Shown here piece after piece: positions 15,240 through 22,901 of a stretch of 48,352 nt of DNA (positions are counted from its first letter, which is position 1; every line of letters starts with the position of its first letter). A program made the position numbers and the translations under genes. The stretch lies in the NCBI RefSeq assembly GCF_011393025.1, contig NZ_JAAOEO010000026.1:1-48352 (forward strand), in the 5' to 3' direction. Origin of the DNA: Neobacillus terrae (GTDB taxonomy: Bacteria > Bacillota > Bacilli > Bacillales > Cytobacillaceae). Below the pieces are notes generated by a model. It searched no databases. It was not told the DNA's origin and was given only the letters and a program-made list of their open reading frames with translations.

Positions 15240-15581
15240 ATGACTGAGGAAAAAAAGCGATTTATTCAAGAATTTGTCCCTGGTAAACAAATAACATTAA
15301 GCCATTTGATTGCTAATCCAGAAGTAGAGTTATTTGAAAAGTTAGGGATACAAAAATCAGGTTCTATTGGCATTTTAACGTTGACTCCAAGTGAAACTGT
15401 CATAATTGCCGGAGATTTAGCCACAAAGGCTGCCAATGTGTCAATTGGGTTTTTGGATCGTTTTACGGGAAGCTTGGTTTTAATAGGCAGTGTATCTGAA
15501 GTTGAGATGGCGATGAGGAGAATCAATCAATTCTTATCAGAAACACTTGGCTATACTCCTGCTGCTATTACGATGTCATAG
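15240..15581 (+). CDS. eutS: Microcompartment shell protein EutS
   Basis: The protein has 113 residues, the usual EutS length, with AGGAGG upstream. It is a single BMC-domain protein of the circularly permuted, bent-hexamer EutS/PduU type. Recognisable are the N-terminal segment (RFIQEFVPGKQITLSHLIA), GIQKSGSIGILTLTPSET, and the end IGSVSEVEMAMRRINQFL...LGYTPAAIT. It contributes to the protein shell that retains acetaldehyde. It is the first gene of the eut cluster, 11 bases before eutP, and lies behind an ANTAR-controlled terminator. Confidence 0.93.
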   Translation: MTEEKKRFIQEFVPGKQITLSHLIANPEVELFEKLGIQKSGSIGILTLTPSETVIIAGDLATKAANVSIGFLDRFTGSLVLIGSVSEVEMAMRRINQFLSETLGYTPAAITMS

Positions 15582-15592
15582 GAGGTGGGGTT

Positions 15593-16093
15593 ATGTTTAC
15601 GACTTCGAAACGTGCTATGTTGATTGGATCAATTGGTTCAGGCAAATCCACCCTTACAAATGCCTTATTGGGACGAAAAGTGGAGGCTGTGAAAACACAA
15701 TCCCTTCATTATTATGACTGGATTGTCGATACACCAGGTGAATATACGGAAAATCCTCTATTTTATAAATCCATTATGGCAACGGCACTGGAAGTAACGC
15801 ATGTATTATTTATTCAAGACCCCACAAATCTAAAAATAACGTTTCCTCCTGGTTTTTCTTCAGGAATTCCAAAATTAGCAATTGGGGTAGTTACAAAGGC
15901 AGATTCAGAGAAGGCTGATATTGAACAAGCCGTGGCTAAATTAAAGAAATCAATGGTTCAGGGACCTATCGTCGTTACATCCTCTTATAAACATCAAGGA
16001 ATTGAAGAGATTAAAGGCTTGGTTTCGTGTAATTCCTATAAAGAAATGAAGGAGTATTGCGAAAGTGTGGAAAGCTTGTGTCTTTTTTATTAG
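15593..16093 (+). CDS. eutP: EutP/PduV-type small GTPase or acetate kinase-like protein
   Basis: The protein has 166 residues. The P-loop is GSIGSGKST near the N-terminus, switch II is DTPGEY and the base-recognition motif is TKAD, as in EutP/PduV. Members are P-loop NTPases associated with microcompartments; some EutP proteins have been reported to have acetate kinase activity. The C-terminus ends SLCLFY with no further domain. It is co-transcribed with eutS. Confidence 0.88.
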   Translation: MFTTSKRAMLIGSIGSGKSTLTNALLGRKVEAVKTQSLHYYDWIVDTPGEYTENPLFYKSIMATALEVTHVLFIQDPTNLKITFPPGFSSGIPKLAIGVVTKADSEKADIEQAVAKLKKSMVQGPIVVTSSYKHQGIEEIKGLVSCNSYKEMKEYCESVESLCLFY

Positions 16094-16100
16094 GTAAGCC

Positions 16101-16129
16101 TTTTCAAATAACAGAATATTTTGTATAAT
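16101..16129 (+). promoter_or_regulatory. Promoter of eutWV
   Basis: TTTTCA (16101-16106) and TATAAT (16124-16129) are separated by exactly 17 bases. Immediately downstream is an inverted repeat ATTCCT...AGGAAT (about 16130-16152), followed by the ANTAR hairpin. This gives the sensor pair its own sigma-A promoter. Confidence 0.6.
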
Positions 16130-16154
16130 ATTCCTAACAAATTAATAGGAATTT

Positions 16155-16207
16155 TAGGCAAAGGCGCCTATCCGCATAGAAGATCTATGTAGATTGGTGC
16201 CTTTTTT
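16155..16207 (+). promoter_or_regulatory. eutW leader: EutV (ANTAR) hairpin overlapping a terminator
   Basis: TAGGC-AAAGGC-GCCTA (16155-16170) is a 5-bp hairpin with loop AAAGGC, so A1 and G4 are conserved. GGCGCC (16163-16168) also pairs with GGTGCC (16196-16201) to form a terminator stem with an inner ATAGA/TATGT-type arm, followed by TTTTTT. The arrangement predicts autoregulation of the two-component system by antitermination. Confidence 0.8.
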
Positions 16208-16226
16208 CATAAAGGGGCATCATCAC

Positions 16227-17663
16227 ATGATCAATTTTAAACGGGAAATATCAAGGCTTTGCAAAATGTATACTTCTTTACCTGAGAAAGATATCGAGAT
16301 TCTCGAAGAAAAAAGCAAGTCATTACAGATGATTGCAGATCTTGCCCAAGGGAATGTTTTTATTGATTGTGCAACTGAGGACCCTGAAACAGCCATTGTG
16401 GTCGCGGAAGCGGTTCCGACGACGGTTCCTTCACTATACCAGGGGCGGGTTGTTGGAAAAAAAATCTTATACTCGTATGAGCCAGCAGTTTACAAAGCCT
16501 ATCATAGCGGGAAGCCGGCAATGATGAATCGTGCTTTGACACATGAAGGGTCGCATGTCTGTCAAAATGTTACTCCAATTAAAAATGATGAAGGCTCTGT
16601 AATAGCTTTATTAATTTTGGAGACAGACATTACTCAGCAAGTTGAGCAAGAACACGAGCTTGCTTTGTTATCAGAAACAACCGCTGAATTTGGGCGAACA
16701 TGGGACATCGTTTTGAAGGACCAAATGATACCTGATTATTTGGAAGAGGCATTAATCCTTTTAGGGGAAGATGGTGCCATCCAGTATGCCAATAATTTTG
16801 CAATAGGCCTCATAAAGGAACACAATCCTATTCAGCAAACGAATTTAACGAATCAAAACATACTTGCGATTTTACCGTTTATTGATAAGGCGGATTTTAC
16901 CCATCAAGGGATTACGCAACGCGAAGTGAGGAGCATGGAAAAGGTTTTTATTCTCCGTTCAATCTGTTTACTGAATAAAAAGGCGGATTCCAAACGAATG
17001 CTGCTCTATATTCGCGATATCACAGATTTACGCGATAAGGAGCGACAACTGATGGTGAATCAGGTAGTGATTAAGGAAATTCACCACCGGGTCAAAAATA
17101 ATTTACAAACGGTAGCTAGCTTGCTCCGCATGCAAATGAGACGCGGTGTACCGGAGGAAACAAAACTTTTATACCAGGAAAGTCTAAACCGTATTACCAG
17201 TATTGCTGCAGTACATGATGTGCTTTCCAGCAGCGGGCTTGAAAAGGTAAATATGGTGCACATAATCAAAAAGATAACAACAGGACAAGTGTTTTATCCT
17301 TATCAGCCCAACTGCTCTGTTGCAATTCACTTATGTACTGAAGAGGAAATTGAGCTCCATTCGTCTCAAGCAGTATCCTTGGCTCTGATTGTAACGGAAT
17401 TGATTCAAAATTGTATGAAGCATGCTTTTATTGAACGTTCCACCGGCAATGTCACGATACACTTTAAGCAAAATGGCCGATCTATTGAACTTGGAGTAAT
17501 TGATGATGGGAATGGGATGGACAATGACATAGAGACAGATCATTTAGGGATTGAAATTGTAAAAAACCTTACAAATTATGACTTGAATGGAGAGTTTAAA
17601 TTTTTACAGAATTGCGAGCAAGGGACGGAGGCATGGGTGACATTCCCTAATAGAGAGGATTGA
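16227..17663 (+). CDS. eutW: Ethanolamine sensor histidine kinase EutW
   Basis: The ATG at 16227 (AAAGGGG about 9 bases before it) is the start; the in-frame TTG at 16194 lies inside the terminator stem. The protein has about 478 residues and no transmembrane helix, as expected of a cytosolic sensor. The N-terminal ~140 residues match the H_kinase_N/PocR-like sensing region of EutW (with CQNVTPIKNDEGSVIALLILE), a PAS-like part follows, then the HisKA_2 box EIHHRVKNNLQTVASLLRMQ with phospho-His about residue 286, and the HATPase_c domain with DDGNGM. It phosphorylates EutV in response to ethanolamine. Downstream eutV begins 7 bases later. Confidence 0.92.
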   Translation: MINFKREISRLCKMYTSLPEKDIEILEEKSKSLQMIADLAQGNVFIDCATEDPETAIVVAEAVPTTVPSLYQGRVVGKKILYSYEPAVYKAYHSGKPAMMNRALTHEGSHVCQNVTPIKNDEGSVIALLILETDITQQVEQEHELALLSETTAEFGRTWDIVLKDQMIPDYLEEALILLGEDGAIQYANNFAIGLIKEHNPIQQTNLTNQNILAILPFIDKADFTHQGITQREVRSMEKVFILRSICLLNKKADSKRMLLYIRDITDLRDKERQLMVNQVVIKEIHHRVKNNLQTVASLLRMQMRRGVPEETKLLYQESLNRITSIAAVHDVLSSSGLEKVNMVHIIKKITTGQVFYPYQPNCSVAIHLCTEEEIELHSSQAVSLALIVTELIQNCMKHAFIERSTGNVTIHFKQNGRSIELGVIDDGNGMDNDIETDHLGIEIVKNLTNYDLNGEFKFLQNCEQGTEAWVTFPNRED

Positions 17664-17669
17664 ATAGAC

Positions 17670-18266
17670 ATGGGCAAATTAAGAATAATGGTTGTCGAAG
17701 ATGAGTCAATCTTACGCATGGATATTAAGGAAATGTTAATAGAAGCCGGCTACCATGTAGTAGCAGAAGCGAATTCAGGGGATAAAGCGATTGAATTAGC
17801 CGCCCTTCACAGACCTGACCTAATTGTAATGGATATCAAAATGCCCAGGATGAATGGTATTAAAGCAAGCCGTATCATCTATCAGGCGTACCAGATCCCA
17901 GTTCTTCTGCTGACTGCATACAGTGAGCGTGACCTGGTGGAAGAGGCCAAGAATGCACATATCCTTGGATATCTGGTAAAACCCGTATCGGAACGAGATC
18001 TTATTCCAGCTGTTGAAATTGCATTAGCCCAAGCGAGCCGATTAAAAACGATGGCAAACGATATTAAAAAAATGGAAGAGAAAATCGAAGATCAAAAGCT
18101 GATTCAGCGGGCCAAAGGAATTCTTATGGAAGTATACCAGGTAAGTGAGGAGCAAGCGTTTAAAATTTTACGATCCTATAGCATGAACAATGGTAAATCG
18201 ATGAAGGTAGTGGCGGATTCGATTATTATCCATAGACGATTGGAAACCGATGTCACTGCAGTTTAA
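17670..18266 (+). CDS. eutV: Response regulator EutV, ANTAR antiterminator
   Basis: The protein has 198 residues. The receiver domain has acidic residues in VVEDES, phospho-acceptor Asp55 (LIVMDIKMP), Thr82 and Lys104 (YLVKPVS). The C-terminal ANTAR domain (about residues 127-190) includes LIQRAKGILMEVYQVSEEQA and a Lys-rich third helix. Phosphorylated EutV dimers bind paired or single hairpins with A1/G4 loops in nascent RNA and stop terminator formation. Three such targets lie in this locus. In this genome order eutW precedes eutV. Confidence 0.93.
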   Translation: MGKLRIMVVEDESILRMDIKEMLIEAGYHVVAEANSGDKAIELAALHRPDLIVMDIKMPRMNGIKASRIIYQAYQIPVLLLTAYSERDLVEEAKNAHILGYLVKPVSERDLIPAVEIALAQASRLKTMANDIKKMEEKIEDQKLIQRAKGILMEVYQVSEEQAFKILRSYSMNNGKSMKVVADSIIIHRRLETDVTAV

Positions 18267-18283
18267 TGATAAAAGCATAAAAA

Positions 18284-18336
18284 TAGGCAAAGGCGCCTGA
18301 ATAACGATCATCCGATCGCTATTTAGGCGTTTTTTT
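18284..18336 (+). promoter_or_regulatory. eutA leader: EutV (ANTAR) hairpin overlapping a long terminator
   Basis: TAGGC-AAAGGC-GCCT (18284-18298) repeats exactly the hairpin and loop found before eutW. CGCCTGAATA (18294-18303) pairs with TATTTAGGCG (18320-18329), the stem is extended by CGATC/GATCG, and TTTTTTT follows. This controls the whole structural operon from eutA onward, since it sits between eutV and eutA with no separate promoter seen. Confidence 0.82.
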
Positions 18337-18359
18337 GTTTTAAGAGGGGGTGTGGAAGT

Positions 18360-19784
18360 ATGGAGAGGAATGAGCAAATCATTAGCGCTGGTATTGATAT
18401 TGGAACAAGCACGACTAAGCTGATTTTGAGCAGGTTTACCCTTATGAATACTGCAGGGTCCTCCCATGTACCTCGTATTGAGATTATTGACAAAGAAATT
18501 ATATACAAAAGCTCCATTTATCGAACTCCGCTTTTAAACGAAACTTTGATTGATATGAAGTCTGTTTTAGGACTTGTTGAGCAGGAATACAAAAAAGCTG
18601 GTGTGCGGCCGCAAGATATCCAGACAGGTGCCGTCATAATAACAGGAGAGACAGCAACAAAGCAAAATGCAGAAGAAATGCTGCATCTTTTATCCGAACA
18701 GGCAGGTGAGTTTTTAGTTGCAACTGCCGGACCTGATCTGGAAGGAATTATAGCAGGAAAAGGGTCGGGTGCCTTCCAACGCTCGAAGGAGACGGGTCAA
18801 ACGATTGCTAACATCGATATTGGTGGTGGAACGGCTAATATTGCAGTCTACCAGGCAGGATTATTACGAGGAACCTGTACACTGAATATCGGGGGACGCC
18901 TGATTGAGTTTGATAATGACAGGGTAAAGAATATTTCCCCACCTGTACGTAAATTATTGATGCAATTAGGAATAACCCTTGCAACTGGCGACGGCGTGTC
19001 ATTTGACTTTATACGTCCCGTAACAGAAGCAATGGCCCGTATTTTGGTCCATATATTGCAGCGGAAAATGACGAGAGATGACGAGGTCTTGCTTCTCGGA
19101 CATCCTCCTGATTGGAAGGTTCCCATAGATCAAATCATGTTTTCCGGAGGTGTAAGTGAGTGCATTTATGGACATGAACCCTCATCTGATTCTTACGCGG
19201 ATATCGGAGTGCATCTTGCAAAAGCTCTTCAAGATAATCCAGAACTCCAGGACTGGGAGTGGATTCCGCCAGCTGAAACCGTTCGGGCAACTGTTCTTGG
19301 TGCCGGAACGCAAACTACACATATCAGTGGGGCAACCATACAAGTGGATCCTGCCCGCCTGCCATTGAAAAATCTGCCTGTCTATCAAATTGGAATGGAT
19401 CGAAATCTCGAGGATGGATCTCAAAAAGTTAAAAACGCGATCCAGCAAGCCATTCAAGTTTATGACCCGGCACTTGAAGGGAAAAACTTTGTCTTATATT
19501 TAACGGATCTTCCTTTTCTTCGCTTTCGTGATGTCCAGCAATTGGGGAATTGGCTGATTGATGCCTACAGGCTGCAGCCAAACCAAACCAATCCCATTGT
19601 CATTGTCCTTCAGGATGACCTGGCTAAGGTCCTAGGGCAAACCCTTTTGGCAATGCAGTCTGATCGGGATGTAATCTGTATTGACCAGATCCTTGTCGAA
19701 CAAGGGGATTACCTCGATATAGGCAATAAGCTGCAATCAGAAGTGGTTCCCGTTGTTATTAAAACGCTCGCATTTCATTCGTAG
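18360..19784 (+). CDS. eutA: Ethanolamine ammonia-lyase reactivating factor EutA
   Basis: The protein has 474 residues and belongs to the actin/Hsp70-like ATPase fold. SAGIDIGTSTTKLI is the phosphate-1 loop, ANIDIGGGTANIAVY is phosphate-2, and MFSGGVSECIYG is an adenosine-site motif. EutA exchanges inactivated cobalamin for adenosylcobalamin in the lyase in an ATP-dependent way. The ribosome site is AGAGGGGG about 9 bases before the ATG. It is the first gene after the third antitermination leader and lies 17 bases before eutB. Confidence 0.93.
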   Translation: MERNEQIISAGIDIGTSTTKLILSRFTLMNTAGSSHVPRIEIIDKEIIYKSSIYRTPLLNETLIDMKSVLGLVEQEYKKAGVRPQDIQTGAVIITGETATKQNAEEMLHLLSEQAGEFLVATAGPDLEGIIAGKGSGAFQRSKETGQTIANIDIGGGTANIAVYQAGLLRGTCTLNIGGRLIEFDNDRVKNISPPVRKLLMQLGITLATGDGVSFDFIRPVTEAMARILVHILQRKMTRDDEVLLLGHPPDWKVPIDQIMFSGGVSECIYGHEPSSDSYADIGVHLAKALQDNPELQDWEWIPPAETVRATVLGAGTQTTHISGATIQVDPARLPLKNLPVYQIGMDRNLEDGSQKVKNAIQQAIQVYDPALEGKNFVLYLTDLPFLRFRDVQQLGNWLIDAYRLQPNQTNPIVIVLQDDLAKVLGQTLLAMQSDRDVICIDQILVEQGDYLDIGNKLQSEVVPVVIKTLAFHS

Positions 19785-19801
19785 GAAGGAGGTATAGCTT
19801 C

Positions 19802-21166
19802 ATGATTATGAAGACTCGTTTGATAGGCACGGTATACCAATTTCATAACTTGAAAGAGTTGTTTGCCAAAGCCAATGAAGAAAAGTCAGGAGACCGTTTG
19901 GCAGGAATAGCAGCTGAATCTGTCCAGGAGCGGATTGCGGCAAAACAAGTATTAGCATCGCTCACCATCAGCGATATTCGCAATCATCCTCTCCTATCAC
20001 CGGAGGAAGACGAGGTCTCAAGAATTATTGAGGAACAAGTAAATGAACCAGCCTATCGCAGAATTCAAAATTGGACAATGGCAGAGCTCCGGGAATACAT
20101 CCTTGATGACAAAACTACAGGTGAGGACCTCCTGAGAATTAGCTGTGGGCTTACTAGTGAAATGATTGCGGGAGTCACTAAGCTAATGTCCAATCTAGAT
20201 TTGATACATGCCGCAAATAAATTGGAAATTGTCACGAAATGTAATATAGCCATCGGCCATAAAGGTACACTCGCATCCCGTCTTCAGCCCAACCACCCTA
20301 CAGACAGCGTAGATGGAATGCTTGCTTCTTTAAAAGAAGGGCTTGCATACGGAATTGGCGATGCAGTAATCGGGATTAATCCGGTTGATGACTCCGTTGA
20401 AAGTGTAAAAAGATTACTGCATGCGACCCATGATTTTATAGGTAATTGGAATATCCCAACACAAAATTGTGTACTTGCGCATGTCACTACTCAAATGAAG
20501 GCCATTGAGCAGGGGGCTCCGGCTGATATGATTTTTCAAAGTATCGCCGGAACCGAAGCGGCCAATAAATCATTCGGCATCACAGCATCATTATTGGATG
20601 AAGCAAATGCAATGATCCGGCAACTAGGGACATCTGCAGGTCCACAGCGTTTATATTTTGAAACAGGCCAGGGTTCAGAGCTTTCTGCTGAAGCACATTT
20701 TGGGATTGATCAAATGACGCTTGAATCCAGAAATTACGGTTTTGCAAAGAGGTACGATCCATATATTTTGAACACAGTTGTCGGGTTTATTGGACCGGAG
20801 TATTTATACGACTGTAAGCAAGTGGTTCGTGCAGGGCTTGAGGACCACTTTATGGGCAAAATGCATGGGATTCCAATGGGAGTGGATATTTGTTATACGA
20901 ACCATATCCGTGCCGATCAAAATGATATTGAAGATTTAGGGGTGCTGCTTACTGCTGCAGGAGTAAACTTTGTTATCGCCACTCCAATGGGAGATGATTG
21001 CATGCTAAATTATCAATCTCTTAGTTATCATGATGTGGCAACATTACGCCAGACGATGAATCGCCGGCCAGCCCCATTGTTTGAAGCATGGCTGGAGAAT
21101 GTCGGGATCATGAAAGATGGCAAGCTTACATCCCGTGCGGGAGATTTAACCCTGTTCCATAAGTAA
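19802..21166 (+). CDS. eutB: Ethanolamine ammonia-lyase large subunit EutB (first copy)
   Basis: The protein has 454 residues, and AGGAGG lies 9 bases before the ATG at 19802. The TIM-barrel subunit keeps most substrate-contacting residues known from the E. coli structure at identical numbers: Arg160 and Gln162 (RLQPNHP), Asn193 (GINP), Glu287 (YFETGQGSE), Phe329 and Asp362 (MGVDICYTNH). Position 392, Met in E. coli as I recall, is Ile here (NFVIATP). With EutC and adenosylcobalamin it converts ethanolamine to acetaldehyde and ammonia inside the microcompartment. This is the likely main lyase, flanked by eutA and eutC. Confidence 0.95.
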   Translation: MIMKTRLIGTVYQFHNLKELFAKANEEKSGDRLAGIAAESVQERIAAKQVLASLTISDIRNHPLLSPEEDEVSRIIEEQVNEPAYRRIQNWTMAELREYILDDKTTGEDLLRISCGLTSEMIAGVTKLMSNLDLIHAANKLEIVTKCNIAIGHKGTLASRLQPNHPTDSVDGMLASLKEGLAYGIGDAVIGINPVDDSVESVKRLLHATHDFIGNWNIPTQNCVLAHVTTQMKAIEQGAPADMIFQSIAGTEAANKSFGITASLLDEANAMIRQLGTSAGPQRLYFETGQGSELSAEAHFGIDQMTLESRNYGFAKRYDPYILNTVVGFIGPEYLYDCKQVVRAGLEDHFMGKMHGIPMGVDICYTNHIRADQNDIEDLGVLLTAAGVNFVIATPMGDDCMLNYQSLSYHDVATLRQTMNRRPAPLFEAWLENVGIMKDGKLTSRAGDLTLFHK

Positions 21167-21175
21167 GGAGGTGAG

Positions 21176-22213
21176 ATGATGAACACAGAGTTAATTGAGA
21201 CCATTACAAAACTGATTTTGGAAAAAATCGGAGATACTTCGGAAGAAAAAGAGGTACCGCCCATTTCGTCCGACTCAGGCGCTGGAATGGTGAAGCTATG
21301 GGACCATTTATCATCTGAAAATCACTATATGGCTGCGGGTACCGAAAAAGCAGCAGATCCATATTCAGCATTGAATTCAGATGAGCTAGTGAAACTTTGG
21401 GGTCAAGCAGAATCTCCTGAAACCAATATTCCCTGCAGCGAGACGGCGGTGGAGGATACGATTCTTCCTGAATTGCAAACTCGAATAGGTGTCAGCTCCC
21501 CACTTAATGCAGAAGCATTGCAGGATTCGGTGACAAAAACACCAGCAAGAGTAGGTGTCGGAAGAGCAGGTCTTCGTCCTAAAACGGAAACATGGCTGAG
21601 ATTTCGTTTGGATCACGGAGCTGCTGTAGATGCAGTGTACGGAAACGTTCCGGAGGAACTGCTTGAGTCCCTTAAATTCTTTTCAGTCAGTACGATGGCA
21701 GACCATAAAGAGGAATATATCCGCCGGCCTGACCTGGGAAGAAAATTGTCCGAGCAAGCGAAAATGACAATTCGGGAAAAATGCCAATTCAAATCGAAGG
21801 TGCAGATTATTGCTTCGGATGGGCTTAGTTCACAGGCAATTGAAAAAAACCTGGAGGATGTTTATTTATCTTTTTTACAGTCGCTTGATCAGCTAGGGAT
21901 TGGCTATGGAACACCCTTTTATATTGAGAAAGGCAGAGTTGCTTCAATGGATGAAGTAGGAGAGATTTTAGAGCCTGAAGTGGTAGTTCTATTTATCGGT
22001 GAACGTCCTGGGCTCATAAGTTCAGAATCTCTTAGTGTCTATCTTTGTTACAAGCCAAGAAAAGGAACAATCGAAGCCGATCGAATGGTCATTTCAAACA
22101 TTCATACAGGCGGTATTCCACCGGTGGAGGCAGGTGCTTATTTAGGCAGTGTAGTACAAAAGGTTCTAAAGTACCAGGCGAGCGGTGTCTCACTGGTGCA
22201 TAAAGAAGGTTAG
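21176..22213 (+). CDS. eutC: Ethanolamine ammonia-lyase small subunit EutC (first copy, long N-terminal extension)
   Basis: The protein has 345 residues, about 50 more than the usual 295. The C-terminal ~230 residues are the cobalamin-binding small subunit: TPARVGVGRAGLRPKT, IIASDGLSSQAIEKN, FIGERPGLISSESLSVYLCY, DRMVISNIHTGGIPPVEAGA. Residues 2-20 (NTELIETITKLILEKIG) form an amphipathic helix like known encapsulation peptides. The linker of about 100 residues contains two copies of a VKLW motif (MVKLWDHLSS and LVKLWGQAES), absent from the second EutC. GGAGGTGAG precedes the ATG. Confidence 0.93.
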   Translation: MMNTELIETITKLILEKIGDTSEEKEVPPISSDSGAGMVKLWDHLSSENHYMAAGTEKAADPYSALNSDELVKLWGQAESPETNIPCSETAVEDTILPELQTRIGVSSPLNAEALQDSVTKTPARVGVGRAGLRPKTETWLRFRLDHGAAVDAVYGNVPEELLESLKFFSVSTMADHKEEYIRRPDLGRKLSEQAKMTIREKCQFKSKVQIIASDGLSSQAIEKNLEDVYLSFLQSLDQLGIGYGTPFYIEKGRVASMDEVGEILEPEVVVLFIGERPGLISSESLSVYLCYKPRKGTIEADRMVISNIHTGGIPPVEAGAYLGSVVQKVLKYQASGVSLVHKEG

Positions 22214-22227
22214 GAAGGATGGAATCG

Positions 22228-22881
22228 ATGGAGCTTCGGTCTGTTAAAGCAGAAATTTTAGCTGTTCGTATCATCCCCAATGCAGATTTAGCACTTGCTC
22301 AGCCTTTTAATCTAAAGCCGTATCAGCGAAGCCTCGCAATATTGACGTGCACCATTGATGATGTGGGGTATACGGCTCTTGACGAAGCGACAAAACAAGC
22401 GGATGTAGAGGTTGTTTATGCCAGATCATTTTATGCGGGAGCAAGTCACGCATCAGGTCCGTTGTCGGGGGAATTTATTGGTATTATTGCTGGACCTTCT
22501 CCTGATGAAGTAATTAGCGGGGTAGAGGCAGCAAAAAATGTAATTGAAAATGAAGCATATTTTGAAGCCATTAATCCAGAAGGGACACATTCAATGTACG
22601 CTCATGTTGTGGCAAGAACCGGAAGTTATTTATCCAAGATTGCAAACATTGAAGAAGGTGCTCCGCTTGCCTACTTAATTGCCCCGCCATTAGAGGCCAT
22701 GTATGGCCTAGATGCGGCATTAAAAGCAGCTGATGTTCAATTGGCGGCCTTTTACGGTCCGCCTTCTGAAACGAATTTCGGCGGAGGACTTTTAACTGGA
22801 AGCCAGTCAGCCTGCCGTGCAGCGGCAGAAGCTTTCAGGCAGAGCATTCTGGAGATCGCCCGGAACCCAATCGATTATTAA
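22228..22881 (+). CDS. eutL: Microcompartment shell protein EutL
   Basis: I prefer the ATG at 22228 (AGGAAGG then 9 bases) over the ATG at 22219, which touches the ribosome site. The protein has about 217 residues, a tandem-BMC trimer-forming shell protein with a gated central pore. Landmarks are ALDEATKQADVEVVYARSFYAGASHASGP, TARTGSYLSKIA-like VARTGSYL, and SQSACRAAAEAFRQ at the end. It lies between the lyase small subunit and the aldehyde dehydrogenase, the usual place. Confidence 0.93.
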   Translation: MELRSVKAEILAVRIIPNADLALAQPFNLKPYQRSLAILTCTIDDVGYTALDEATKQADVEVVYARSFYAGASHASGPLSGEFIGIIAGPSPDEVISGVEAAKNVIENEAYFEAINPEGTHSMYAHVVARTGSYLSKIANIEEGAPLAYLIAPPLEAMYGLDAALKAADVQLAAFYGPPSETNFGGGLLTGSQSACRAAAEAFRQSILEIARNPIDY

Positions 22882-22901
22882 CCCAGAAAGGAGGGGAACA
22901 A

